A DNA stretch of 64,000 nt from contig NZ_JAUOTN010000008.1 of the NCBI RefSeq assembly GCF_030546575.1, forward strand, positions 169,912-233,911, read 5' to 3'. This DNA comes from Pontibacter coccineus (lineage in GTDB: Bacteria; Bacteroidota; Bacteroidia; Cytophagales; Hymenobacteraceae). A program made the position numbers and the translations under genes. Position 1 is the first letter of the stretch, and each line of letters opens with the position of its first letter. The notes under the pieces are model-generated. The model was not told the DNA's origin. It made no database searches and was given only the letters and a program-made list of their open reading frames with translations. This document shows, piece by piece, positions 1 through 8,183 of the stretch.

Positions 1-160
1 AGGGAAGTCACTAGTTTTCTTAAATTCAATGGGTGATTATTAATTCTCCGTTACTGGCGGGTGCGTGCACCTATATAATGCACGGCAGTATTTGATTTTA
101 CAAAGGTGGGGATAATCAAACGGCACTATGTTACACAGTAAATAAAGAATATTACATATA

Positions 161-721
161 TCACATGTTTTCCAGGTTTGCCAGTCTTTTCTGCTTTAGT
201 TGTTTGTAATAGGAAGGGGAGAGGCCCGTCACTTTCTTGAACTGATTCGACAAATGCGCGACACTGCTGTAATGGAGCCTGTGCGCGATCTCGGTAAGGT
301 TGAGTTCTTTATATAAAAGCAGCTCTTTTACTCTTTCTATTTTGTGGAAAATGATGAATTGCTGAATCGTAATCCCTTTTACTTCAGAAAAAATATTAGC
401 CAGATAGGTATAATCGTGGTTAAGCTTATCACTAATAAAGTCTGAGTAATTTGCTTTCGGGAATTCATCTGAATGATGGATCATGTCAATGATCACATTT
501 TTTATTTTTTCGATTAGGATGCTGCGTTTGTCATCGAGCAACTCCAGCCCCGATACCAGCAGATTATTTTTCAGTAACAAGCGCTGCTCCTGTGTAATAT
601 CTTCGAGTATCTCAACAGTACCCAGATCTACTACCACATACTGCAACCCCAGTTTAGCTAATTCTTCCTTCACCATCATTTTACAGCGCAGGCTAACCAT
701 GTATTTAATATACAGTATCAT
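161..721 (-). CDS. AraC-family transcriptional regulator with metal-binding-like N-terminal domain
   Basis: This is a 186-residue regulator with two helix-turn-helix units in its C-terminal half (about residues 93-126 and 141-180), including the typical second-helix pattern NLTEIAHRLHYSS followed by HLSNQFKKVTGLSP. There is no cupin-type sensor domain. The first 75 residues resemble a ferredoxin-like HMA fold (a beta strand, a short loop with C13, then VKEELAKLGL), with only one of the two metal-ligand cysteines kept. Regulators of this shape are common in Bacteroidota and often sit beside metal transport genes, but no such gene is visible here because the window starts just downstream. Start codon ATG; a second Met at residue 8 is possible. 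The DNA-binding role is well supported, the ligand is unknown. Confidence 0.85.
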   Translation of the reverse strand: MILYIKYMVSLRCKMMVKEELAKLGLQYVVVDLGTVEILEDITQEQRLLLKNNLLVSGLELLDDKRSILIEKIKNVIIDMIHHSDEFPKANYSDFISDKLNHDYTYLANIFSEVKGITIQQFIIFHKIERVKELLLYKELNLTEIAHRLHYSSVAHLSNQFKKVTGLSPSYYKQLKQKRLANLENM

Positions 722-887
722 AGCAATCCTTATGTCTCTTAGTGCGCTATCTTGAAACTAAGCGTCTTTTTTTAAATGTGAGGTGATTCGTACATCTATG
801 TTTGTCTATAAATATACCGACTAGTTTTACAGTACCGTGTTCTTTTTAGAATTTAAATTCCTGTGTTGTTTTATGTACTCCCAGGAA

Positions 888-923
888 TAAAAAAACCCGC
901 ATATTTAGCTAAATATGCGGGTT
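888..923 (-). terminator. Rho-independent terminator downstream of tRNA-Glu
   Basis: The arms AACCCGCATATTT and AAATATGCGGGTT form a nearly uninterrupted hairpin around AGCT. On the minus strand the stem is followed by seven T residues (plus-strand A run 888-894). It lies about 14 bases past the 3' end of tRNA-Glu. Confidence 0.85.
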
Positions 924-936
924 CTAAATTACTATG

Positions 937-1008
937 TAGTCCGTAGGGGAATCGAACCCCTGTTGCCAGAATGAAAATCTGGAGTCCTAACCCCTAGACG
1001 AACGGACC
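937..1008 (-). tRNA. tRNA-Glu (anticodon TTC)
   Basis: Read on the minus strand this folds as a tRNA of 72 bases. The acceptor stem is GGTCCGT with ACGGACT (one G-T wobble at the first pair). The D arm contains CTAGGGGTTAG, the anticodon stem is CCAGA/TCTGG around the loop TTTTCAT with anticodon TTC, and the T arm is AGGGG TTCGATT CCCCT. CCA is not encoded. A hairpin terminator follows directly. Confidence 0.97.
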
Positions 1009-1147
1009 ATTCTGTCGTACTGTGATGCAAATATAGCGTCTTGCTTTTATATTGCAAGCAGTCACCGGCAATTTTTACTGAATAAAAAGTCCATTTCCGG
1101 CTAACTGGTTCATTTATAATCACTAAATTTTGTCCTTCATTGGTGCA

Positions 1148-2011
1148 TTAGTTGCTTAACTGAGGCTCCAATTCAAAATACGCTTCCAAACTGAACTGGC
1201 CAACTGTTGGTGCTACACAGTCTGTTTTGCTTACGGCGGCCATAAAAGCGAGTTTATCATAGAGGTTTCTGCTGAGCAGACGCACAAACGGCAGAAGCGT
1301 TTCCACGTAGTCGAGCGGAATTTCGGTAACACGGCCGCTGTAGCTGGCAGCTTCACAAACGAGCTGCGCCAGCTCCTGCCGGGTATAGGTGGCTGGTCCG
1401 CCTAACTCAAGCGTTTGACTGGGACTCCCGATGCAGGAAACGGCAAAGCCCGCTACATCGCCATCGTAGATTGGGTTAATGAGTCTGTCGCCCTGTCCGA
1501 GCTGCCCGATATGTCCTTTGCGCGCCATGATCGCCATTTCTTCTAACATCGAAAACAAAGCAACCGGCTTTAAGATGGTATGGGTTAGTGAACTGTATCG
1601 CAACGCTTTTTCGAAATCAGCATGTGCATCAAAATAAGCCAACTGGGGAAATTGACCTGCCCCGAAGGCGGATATATAAACGAATTGTTGTACACCAGCC
1701 TGTTCGGCTTCCTGAAGTAAATGCAGATTTGCTTCGTAATTAATGTCGTGAAAAGAACCAATGCCCTTGTGACGCAGGCTCAGATTTTTGCCAAGCGCAG
1801 ATATCACCACCTCAACGCCCGCGCAGCACCCTTCCAGTTCTTGTGGCTTCGTCGCATCGGCGAGTACGAGCTCTTCCGGATCAGGGAAAAGTGACTGTGC
1901 CTTTTTCAGATTGCGCGCCAGTACACGCACTTCATACCCTTGTTGTTTCAGTTCCCGGAAAATATGCCTCCCCAGGTGCCCTGTAGCGCCGGCCAGTAGA
2001 ACTTTTTTCAT
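1148..2011 (-). CDS. NmrA-like atypical SDR / NAD(P)-binding epimerase-like protein
   Basis: The protein has an N-terminal Rossmann fold with the dinucleotide motif GATGHLG (residues 8-14), then the VLARNLKKA strand that normally contacts NADP(H) and a VVISALG strand, as in NmrA-like and complex I NDUFA9-like atypical SDRs. The catalytic YxxxK pair of classical SDRs is not evident, so it may act as a redox sensor or a divergent oxidoreductase. I chose the ATG at 2011 because it directly precedes the Rossmann strand MKKVLLAGATG; a longer frame reaching to 2098 adds 29 unrelated residues. It is a single gene divergent from the T9SS plug gene. Family call is firm, substrate unknown. Confidence 0.85.
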   Translation of the reverse strand: MKKVLLAGATGHLGRHIFRELKQQGYEVRVLARNLKKAQSLFPDPEELVLADATKPQELEGCCAGVEVVISALGKNLSLRHKGIGSFHDINYEANLHLLQEAEQAGVQQFVYISAFGAGQFPQLAYFDAHADFEKALRYSSLTHTILKPVALFSMLEEMAIMARKGHIGQLGQGDRLINPIYDGDVAGFAVSCIGSPSQTLELGGPATYTRQELAQLVCEAASYSGRVTEIPLDYVETLLPFVRLLSRNLYDKLAFMAAVSKTDCVAPTVGQFSLEAYFELEPQLSN

Positions 2012-2190
2012 ATAGAAGGGGTGTTTGTTTTGCGTTAATTCATATACGTGATAATCAGTTGATTTGCAGTGTATTAAAGGAAAAATACAATGCTGCATTA
2101 CGTTGTTTCGCTTGCTTTGTTCAAAAATTCCTATCTTCGGCTATGCTTTGTGTGGGACGAAATCAAACCCAATTCAACTGAAAATACTGA

Positions 2191-3513
2191 ATGATGCGCT
2201 TAAGTAAGTTCAGCAACGCCTTCGCGCTTGCTTCCATTTGCCTGGGGTTGGCGGCCTGTGTTCCGCTCGAGCAACAGGGGTATGCCACAACGGGCAGTAC
2301 GACACAGCAGTCGGTGCGCTACGAAGACTTTATATATGACACCAGTATACGCTCGGTGCAGTGCTACCGCGGCACCGGCGGACCGGAAGCCGTGCTGGAG
2401 CCTGCCGTTGTTTCCATAGGGCAGGAGCAACCCATCCTGCTTGAGTTCGACCGCCTGAATGCCGGTCCGCAGCGCTTAGTAGCCAAGCTCGTGCATTGCA
2501 ATGCCGACTGGACACCTTCCGGTCTGAATGACGCGCAGTTTCTCAGCGACTTTAACGAGTTCTTTATTACGGACGTGCAGAACTCCATTAACACCCGGGT
2601 GCCCTACGTGCATTGTCGTTTTCGGGTGCCGCGCGTGAAACTCAGTGGAAATTATGTGCTTCAGGTAAGTGAGGAGGGAGGTAATCTGTTGCTGACCAGG
2701 CGTATACTTGTATACCAGAACCTGGTTGCCGTGACAGCCAAGCTAGGTGCCCCAACCGGTCCCGAGGGAAGAGCTGCCCGTCAGCCGGTCGAGTTCAATG
2801 TATTCTACAAAGACTACGCCCTGGTAAATCCGGCGCAGGAAGTAAAAGCCGTGATGCGCCAGAACCACCGCTGGGACAATGCCAAGGTATACCCGAAGCC
2901 CGCCTTCGTGCGTGACGATCAGCGCCGCCTGGAGTACGTGTTCTTCGACGCCAAGGACCATTTTCTGGGACTGAGTGAGTTCCGTTCCTTTGATTCTCGC
3001 AGTATCCGCTTCAAAGGGCTAGGTATAGAGCAGATTAACCTGGAAGCGGTGCCGGTGCACATTAAGCTGCAACCGGAGCGTAGCCGTGCCGGATTAGCCT
3101 ACAGCCAGGATCCGGATGCTGACGGTAAAATGCTCTACGGAAACAGGGAGTACGGCAACTCTGTTGTGAATGCCGACTATACTTGGGTTGACTTTGAATT
3201 GAAGACAGGAGAGGAGCAGGGAGAGGTATACATCCAGGGTGGCATGACCGAGTGGCTGCTGAACGATGAGAGCCGCATGCGCTACGACCATGAGCAACAG
3301 GCTTATAAGGGCAGGCTGCTCCTGAAGCAGGGTTATTATAATTATTTCTATGCGCTGAGGCCGGCGAAAGGGCAGGCTGCTGATGCCAGTTACTTCGAGG
3401 GAAGTCATTTCGCCACTGGCAATACCTACGATATACTAATTTACTACCGCCCGCCGGGCTCCCGCGCTGATCTGCTGATCGGGTATGAAGAGATCTTGTT
3501 CAACAACAGATAA
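2191..3513 (+). CDS. Type IX secretion system plug-type lipoprotein (DUF5103)
   Basis: A 440-residue lipoprotein of the DUF5103 family, whose members are now described as T9SS plug-domain proteins that close the periplasmic side of the SprA translocon in Bacteroidota. The signal peptide ends in the lipobox LAAC with the lipidated cysteine at residue 23. The rest is beta-rich with strand patterns such as YVLQVSEEGGNLLLTRR and a C-terminal segment around GYYNYFYALRP that fits the conserved end of the family. It is monocistronic and converges on ychF, with a strong shared terminator between them. Family membership is recognised from overall pattern; the plug role is family knowledge, not shown by this sequence. 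Confidence 0.85.
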   Translation: MMRLSKFSNAFALASICLGLAACVPLEQQGYATTGSTTQQSVRYEDFIYDTSIRSVQCYRGTGGPEAVLEPAVVSIGQEQPILLEFDRLNAGPQRLVAKLVHCNADWTPSGLNDAQFLSDFNEFFITDVQNSINTRVPYVHCRFRVPRVKLSGNYVLQVSEEGGNLLLTRRILVYQNLVAVTAKLGAPTGPEGRAARQPVEFNVFYKDYALVNPAQEVKAVMRQNHRWDNAKVYPKPAFVRDDQRRLEYVFFDAKDHFLGLSEFRSFDSRSIRFKGLGIEQINLEAVPVHIKLQPERSRAGLAYSQDPDADGKMLYGNREYGNSVVNADYTWVDFELKTGEEQGEVYIQGGMTEWLLNDESRMRYDHEQQAYKGRLLLKQGYYNYFYALRPAKGQAADASYFEGSHFATGNTYDILIYYRPPGSRADLLIGYEEILFNNR

Positions 3514-3643
3514 AAAGTGCTTATAAATACCCAGTTGTAGGTATTTCGGAAACTGAAAAGTCGGTATACCTTTGAACATGACAATAGACTGATACGATCT
3601 GATTTAGCCAACTATAAGCCCAACTTATCCGGCGAGCTTCAGT

Positions 3644-3701
3644 GACTATCATACAAATAAAAAGGCGGGAGTAATCCCGCCTTTTTATTTGTATGATAGT
3701 C
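3644..3701. terminator. Bidirectional terminator, perfect 27-bp inverted repeat
   Basis: Arms 3644-3670 and 3675-3701 are exact reverse complements separated by GTAA. The GC-rich heart GGCGGGA/TCCCGCC is flanked by A5 and T5 so it can stop transcription from both the plug gene and ychF, which converge here. The outer 13 bp of perfect pairing (GACTATCATACAA) go beyond what termination needs. Confidence 0.9.
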
Positions 3702-3712
3702 TGGCTTACACG

Positions 3713-4810
3713 CTATACGTTGAAGCGGAAGTGCATGATGTCACCATCCTGCACCACGTAGTCTTTGCCTTCTACTGCCATTTTACCGGCTTCCTTGATC
3801 TTCGCTTCGGATTTGTACTCCTGGTAATCCTTTAGTTTGATCACTTCTGCACGGATAAAGCCTTTTTCGAAGTCAGAGTGGATAACGCCCGCAGCGGCTG
3901 GCGCTTTCCAGCCTTTTCCGATTGTCCAGGCGCGAACTTCTTTCACACCAGCGGTAAAGTAGGTGATCAGGTCAAGTAGCTCATAAGATGCACGGATCAA
4001 TTTGTTCAGACCAGACTCTTTCAGGCCATACTCGGCCAGGAACATTTCTTTTTCCTCCGGATCCGTCAGTTCCGCGATCTGCGCTTCAATGGAGGCTGAG
4101 ATCAACACAACCTGTGCATTCTCGTTTTTCACGTGCTCAGCCAAGGCTTTGGAGAACTCGTTGCCATCATTCATGGAATTTTCGTCCACATTGGCGGCAT
4201 AAATCACCGGCTTATCGGTCAGCAGGTTCAGTTCACTCACTGTTTCCTTATCGTCTTCGGTGGCCTCGAGGCTACGGGCGTTCAGGCCCTGCTCCAGATG
4301 GTTCTTGTATTTCTCAAGCGAAGCCAGCTCTTTTTTAGCTTTGGCATCACCTGCCTTGGCAGAACGCTGTACCTTAACCATCATCTTATCGATCGACTCC
4401 AGGTCTTTCAGCTGAAGCTCCGTATCGATGATCTCTTTGTCAGAAATCGGATCAACTTTGCCGGCTACGTGCACGATGTTCGGGTCTTCGAAGCAGCGCA
4501 CCACGTGAATGATGGCATCTACCTCCCGGATGTTGGCCAGGAACTTGTTACCCAGACCTTCACCTTTGCTGGCTCCTTTTACAAGGCCGGCAATATCCAC
4601 AAACTCGATCACCGTAGGCAACACGCGCTGCGGGTTCACCAGCTCCTCCAGGATCTGAAGACGCTCGTCAGGCACCGTGATCACGCCCACGTTTGGTTCG
4701 ATGGTACAGAAAGGGTAGTTGGCAGACTCTGCCTTGGCATTCGAAATAGCGTTGAACAAAGTGGACTTGCCCACGTTCGGCAGTCCCACGATTCCGCATC
4801 TTAGTCCCAT
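3713..4810 (-). CDS. ychF: Redox-regulated ATPase YchF (Obg family)
   Basis: This 365-residue protein matches the usual length of YchF (363 in E. coli). The P-loop GLPNVGKS occupies residues 9-16, switch II shows [19 protein letters not shown], and the usual NKxD base-specificity motif is replaced by NVDE, the change that makes YchF prefer ATP over GTP. A coiled coil follows and the C-terminal TGS domain ends in [14 protein letters not shown]. YchF binds the ribosome and is linked to stress and redox responses. It is monocistronic, with a terminator on its 3' side. Start ATG directly before the first strand. Confidence 0.98.
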   Translation of the reverse strand: MGLRCGIVGLPNVGKSTLFNAISNAKAESANYPFCTIEPNVGVITVPDERLQILEELVNPQRVLPTVIEFVDIAGLVKGASKGEGLGNKFLANIREVDAIIHVVRCFEDPNIVHVAGKVDPISDKEIIDTELQLKDLESIDKMMVKVQRSAKAGDAKAKKELASLEKYKNHLEQGLNARSLEATEDDKETVSELNLLTDKPVIYAANVDENSMNDGNEFSKALAEHVKNENAQVVLISASIEAQIAELTDPEEKEMFLAEYGLKESGLNKLIRASYELLDLITYFTAGVKEVRAWTIGKGWKAPAAAGVIHSDFEKGFIRAEVIKLKDYQEYKSEAKIKEAGKMAVEGKDYVVQDGDIMHFRFNV

Positions 4811-4885
4811 TTATCTTTATCTTGTTTTATATCAGGGTGCAAAGGTACGAAATTTCGGCAAGTATAGAGTAGGGGGTGGAGGTAT

Positions 4886-4914
4886 AAAAAAAGCCCGTGT
4901 TGGAAACACGGGCT
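4886..4914 (-). terminator. Rho-independent terminator of the PUR-domain gene
   Basis: A 9-bp stem AGCCCGTGT/ACACGGGCT closes a five-base loop, and the minus strand continues into six T residues (plus-strand A run 4886-4891). It sits about 30 bases past the stop of the PUR-domain gene. Confidence 0.85.
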
Positions 4915-4942
4915 CTCGGTCGCTAAACTAAAAACGGGGCAA

Positions 4943-5299
4943 CTACTCCCACTTCAGTTCTTCATCAAAAGTCACCTCGGCAGCGGCCACCGGCATTGGA
5001 GTCGCCTCCGCTTGGGTTGGGTTTTCGAGGGCGGCAAGAGCCTCTTCTGTCAAAAGTTCGGATTTAACGTGATCGATTGTGCCCTGTAAAGCTTCCATGA
5101 ACTTCACGAAGTCCTCTTTGTAAAGGAAGATCTTGTGTTTCTCGTACGAGAACTCATCATCCTTAAACTTGCGCTTGCTCTCTGTGATGGTCACATAGAA
5201 GTCATTTGAGCGAGTTGATTTCACATCAAAGAAATACGTTCTCTTCCCTGCTCTTACTCTTTGGGAATAAATTTCTGCTTTGTCGTTGTTCTCTTCCAC
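4943..5299 (-). CDS. PUR-family DNA/RNA-binding protein (DUF3276)
   Basis: A 118-residue member of the DUF3276 family, which folds as a PUR repeat related to eukaryotic Pur-alpha and the Borrelia BpuR protein that binds single-stranded nucleic acid. The core AGKRTYFFDVKSTRSND, followed by FYVTITESKRKF and HKIFLYKEDFVKFMEAL, makes the expected sheet-plus-helix PUR unit at residues 10-80. The last 35 residues are acidic and Ala/Pro rich, probably disordered. The start is GTG; no ATG lies in a sensible position. It is monocistronic and transcribed divergently from rlpA. One such gene is standard in Bacteroidota; its cellular role is poorly known. Confidence 0.9.
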   Translation of the reverse strand: MEENNDKAEIYSQRVRAGKRTYFFDVKSTRSNDFYVTITESKRKFKDDEFSYEKHKIFLYKEDFVKFMEALQGTIDHVKSELLTEEALAALENPTQAEATPMPVAAAEVTFDEELKWE

Positions 5300-5447
5300 C
5301 GTGTTATAGACGTTAAATTCAACTTTCTGAACCTAAAGCTAACATATTGTTCTGATATATAAAAATTTTTGAATTTAAAATTTGGGCTTTTTGCAGCCCT
5401 GCAGATAATTAATTCTATATTTGCCATCGGACCATATATAGTATAGT

Positions 5448-5858
5448 ATGAATTTTCTTTCACTTATACTAGTATTACTCTTTTCTTTCAACGCTAACAC
5501 GGCGCTCTATTCAGCTGGCGGCAAAGCCTCTTACTACGCCGACCGCATGCAGGGGCACCGGACAGCCAACGGCGAGCGCTACGATAAAACGCAACTGACA
5601 GCCGCCCACGCCACCCTGCCATTCAACACTTATATACAGGTAACCAATGTCCGCAACGGCAAAACCGTGGTGGTGCGCATCAACGACCGTATGGCCCCTA
5701 GCCGGCATCGCATCATTGACCTGTCCAGGGCTGCTGCGCAGCAAATAGAGCTTATCCGGGAGGGCGTGGCAACGGTGCAACTGCAGGAAGTTCCGGACGA
5801 TGGGCAACCCGAAATGAGGACTGTCGTTTCTGAGATAAAGCCGACCGGAAAAAAATAA
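5448..5858 (+). CDS. RlpA-like double-psi beta-barrel protein
   Basis: A small secreted protein (136 residues) with a signal peptide over residues 1-20 and one double-psi beta-barrel domain. It has the RlpA hallmarks GKASYYADRMQGHRTANGE near the start, then TAAHATLPFNTYIQVTN, VVVRINDR, and IIDLSRAAAQ. RlpA proteins are septal lytic transglycosylases that cleave glycan strands lacking stem peptides; the conserved acidic residue (D of INDR) and the histidine of AAHATL are present. There is no SPOR domain, so septal targeting is not evident. It lies 13 bases ahead of a DUF58 gene and is probably cotranscribed with it. Confidence 0.88.
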   Translation: MNFLSLILVLLFSFNANTALYSAGGKASYYADRMQGHRTANGERYDKTQLTAAHATLPFNTYIQVTNVRNGKTVVVRINDRMAPSRHRIIDLSRAAAQQIELIREGVATVQLQEVPDDGQPEMRTVVSEIKPTGKK

Positions 5859-5871
5859 ACCCTATACCTGT

Positions 5872-6783
5872 ATGAAAAAGCCACTCACCCTAGCCGATGT
5901 CCAGAAATTCGAAAACATGGAATTTTTGGCCAAACAGCTGGTAGAGGGCTTTATCACGGGGCTGCACCAATCGCCCTACCATGGCTTTTCGGTGGAGTTC
6001 TCGGAACACCGCCTCTACAACAGCGGGGAAAGCACCCGCCACATCGACTGGAAGGTATACGCCCGCACCGACAAGCTGTTTGTAAAGCGCTTTGAGGAGG
6101 AGACCAATCTACGTTGCCACATCCTGCTCGATGTTTCCCCTTCCATGTATTATCCGGTGGAGAACAATGGGAAACTGACCTTCAGTATTCTTTGTGCGGC
6201 TGCCCTCGCCACCTTGCTGCGTAAACAGCGCGATGCCGTGGGGTTGTTGACCTTTGCCGACACTATCCGCCAGCAAACGCCTGTCCGGTCGACAGCTTCC
6301 CACCTGCATACCTTGTTACTGCTTCTCCAAAAACAGCTGGACGAGGCCCCGACCCGTGCCCAAACCGATGTGGCTTCCGTCATTCACCATATAGCCCAGC
6401 AGATACCGAAGCGCTCACTGGTGGTTATTCTAAGTGATATGCTGGGGCAGCACGAAAATAGCGATGCTATCTTTGCCGCTTTGCAGCACCTCAAGCATCA
6501 GAAACACGAAGTGCTGATCTTTCATGTGATGGACCGCCGTACCGAAGAGGAATTCGACTTTGCCGAGCGGCCTTACGTGTTTGTGGATGTGGAGACAGGG
6601 CAGGAGCTGAAGCTGCAACCTTCGCAGGTGAAGGAGCACTACCGCAACGCAGTGGCCAACTACAAGCGTGAACTGGAGCTGAAGTGCGGACAGTACAAGA
6701 TCGACTTTGTGCCGGTGGATATCAGCGAGCCTTTTGACAAGGTGCTGTACAGTTACCTGGTGAAGCGGGCCAAGGTGCGGTAG
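5872..6783 (+). CDS. DUF58 domain protein (vWA-like, stand-alone copy)
   Basis: A 303-residue DUF58 protein. Residues 40-75 carry the family signature (SVEFSEHR, HIDWKVYARTDKLFVKRF), and a vWA-like metal site D87-x-S89-x-S91 follows in LDVSPSMYYP. DUF58 proteins usually work with a MoxR AAA+ ATPase as a substrate adaptor. Here no MoxR gene is adjacent; the gene follows rlpA by 13 bases instead. A second, distinct DUF58 gene lies at 21067-21948 in a Bat cluster. The stop is followed by a large stem loop shared with the converging rhodanese gene. Family assignment is firm, function unknown. Confidence 0.9.
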   Translation: MKKPLTLADVQKFENMEFLAKQLVEGFITGLHQSPYHGFSVEFSEHRLYNSGESTRHIDWKVYARTDKLFVKRFEEETNLRCHILLDVSPSMYYPVENNGKLTFSILCAAALATLLRKQRDAVGLLTFADTIRQQTPVRSTASHLHTLLLLLQKQLDEAPTRAQTDVASVIHHIAQQIPKRSLVVILSDMLGQHENSDAIFAALQHLKHQKHEVLIFHVMDRRTEEEFDFAERPYVFVDVETGQELKLQPSQVKEHYRNAVANYKRELELKCGQYKIDFVPVDISEPFDKVLYSYLVKRAKVR

Positions 6784-6804
6784 GTATACCAGCTTCATAA
6801 AAAT

Positions 6805-6851
6805 AGCAAGACCTGCAAATAGGTAAGCTATACCTGGCGGCAGGTCTTGCT
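6805..6851. terminator. Putative terminator stem between converging genes
   Basis: A 12-bp perfect inverted repeat AGCAAGACCTGC/GCAGGTCTTGCT encloses 23 bases, within which AGGTA and TACCT can pair again. T runs on either side are short, so strength is uncertain. It sits between the DUF58 and rhodanese genes, which converge. Confidence 0.55.
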
Positions 6852-6905
6852 TTCAGACTACAGTAATAGTTTCATCCGTACCTTAAAAGCATGTTTTTAG
6901 CTGCC

Positions 6906-7289
6906 TTATTCAGCGACTGGTTTTCCTGCTTCCTTCCAGGCCTTGAAGCCCCCATCCATATGTGCGACATTTTCATAACCCATCTGTTTTAGGGTGGCAG
7001 TAGCCAGGGCCGAACGTCCGCCGGAAGCGCAGTGCAGGATGAGCCGCTTATTTTTGTCAAACTCCGGGCGGTGATAGGGCAGAGAAGCGTCAGCATAAAA
7101 CTCCAGCATACCGCGCGGAGCATGGACAGAGCATGTAATTTTTCCATTCTGATGCAACTCCTCACTCTCGCGGATGTCAATCACCGTGGCGTTTCCTTTT
7201 GAGATTTCTTCTTCCACTTGGTCTGGAGAAAGATTTTCGATTTGCTGTTTGGCCTCTTGCACCATATCAGCAGCAGATTTGTGTGCCAT
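6906..7289 (-). CDS. Rhodanese-like domain protein
   Basis: A single-domain rhodanese of 127 residues. The active-site loop CASGGR starts at C87, which can carry a persulfide sulfur; VIDIRESEE (residues 36-44) and DGGFKAWKEAG near the end are further hallmarks. Such proteins are thiosulfate or polysulfide sulfurtransferases, or carriers of sulfane sulfur. There is no signal peptide, so it is cytoplasmic. The ATG at 7289 was chosen since the 17 extra residues of the longer frame (to 7340) are hydrophobic-basic and not conserved in the family. It appears monocistronic. Confidence 0.92.
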   Translation of the reverse strand: MAHKSAADMVQEAKQQIENLSPDQVEEEISKGNATVIDIRESEELHQNGKITCSVHAPRGMLEFYADASLPYHRPEFDKNKRLILHCASGGRSALATATLKQMGYENVAHMDGGFKAWKEAGKPVAE

Positions 7290-7495
7290 CTTTTTCGATA
7301 TAAAACTAAATCTTAAGTAAAGCTTAGTTGTATATCGCAACTGGCTGTAAAATGTTGTGATTCAAAGGTTAAGTGTAAATTAAATTGCCTTAATGTTTTT
7401 GAAGGCCTAAGGCTAGCCCTGCTCCGTAATTTGGAGTTTAAACTTGGCAACGTGTATACCTGCCCATACCTGGAGCAACCATGACTCTGCAGTTA

Positions 7496-8131
7496 CTACT
7501 TCGGCATGTTGTTTAACGACTGCCACAGATATTTACAGGCAATGGTGCGATAAGGCCGCCAGTTCTCTGCGATCTCCAGCATCCGGGCTTTGAGAGCCTT
7601 GCCGCTTTCTGCCAGACCATAATGCCGCTTCATCGCATTCTGTATTCCCAGATCATTTACCGGCATCACATCGGGGCGCTCCAGGGCAAACATCAGCAGC
7701 ATTTCCACTGTCCAGCGGCCGACTCCCTTTATATGGGTGAGGTGTTGGATCAGGGCTTCGTCTTCCATCGCATCTATCACGGCGTGCGCTAAATTACCGC
7801 CCTGCGCAAAAGCCGCTACGTTTCGCACATACCCGATCTTCTGAAAGGAAAGCCCGGCGCCTCGCAGGGTTTCATCCGGCGTTTCATGCACTATGTGTGG
7901 GTGTGGGTAGCGGTCAGGGAAGAGATCCTGGAAGCGCGCAAAGATGGTCGCTGCCGCTTTGGTACTGAGCTGCTGGGAGACGATGGCACTCAACATCTTA
8001 AAGTAAATGTCCTTTGATTTTGAAGGTTCTAATGGCTTTCCGCTACCGACTATACCTGCCAGTATCGGATCTTTTGAGAACACAGCAATCACATCGGATG
8101 CCGGAAAGTCAGGGAAAGAATCAGCTGTCAT
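7496..8131 (-). CDS. DNA-3-methyladenine glycosylase (HhH-GPD, AlkA-type)
   Basis: A 211-residue HhH-GPD base-excision enzyme. The helix-hairpin-helix is IKGVGRWT (residues 134-141) and the catalytic aspartate is D160 in MPVNDLGI, the arrangement of AlkA and MAG glycosylases that remove alkylated purines. The stretch FKMLSAIVSQQLSTKAA is the conserved first helical part. It lacks the N-terminal domain of E. coli AlkA, so it belongs to the shorter form. It lies downstream of threonine aldolase on the same strand, separated by a terminator-like hairpin, so it probably has its own promoter. Confidence 0.93.
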   Translation of the reverse strand: MTADSFPDFPASDVIAVFSKDPILAGIVGSGKPLEPSKSKDIYFKMLSAIVSQQLSTKAAATIFARFQDLFPDRYPHPHIVHETPDETLRGAGLSFQKIGYVRNVAAFAQGGNLAHAVIDAMEDEALIQHLTHIKGVGRWTVEMLLMFALERPDVMPVNDLGIQNAMKRHYGLAESGKALKARMLEIAENWRPYRTIACKYLWQSLNNMPK

Positions 8132-8158
8132 AAGAGGGCTTTAGCAGGGTATAGGTAT

Positions 8159-8183
8159 AAAAAAGTTATAGCCACTGGCTATA
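8159..8183 (-). terminator. Terminator overlapping the threonine aldolase stop codon
   Basis: On the minus strand TATAGCC-AGT-GGCTATA forms a 7-bp stem and is followed by AC and six T residues (plus-strand A run 8159-8164). The stem includes the aldolase stop codon TAG, which itself lies in a GGTATAG motif. Confidence 0.6.

Noticed and set aside
932..1123. 63-codon frame over tRNA-Glu
   Set aside because: It is the translation of a tRNA gene and flanking spacer.
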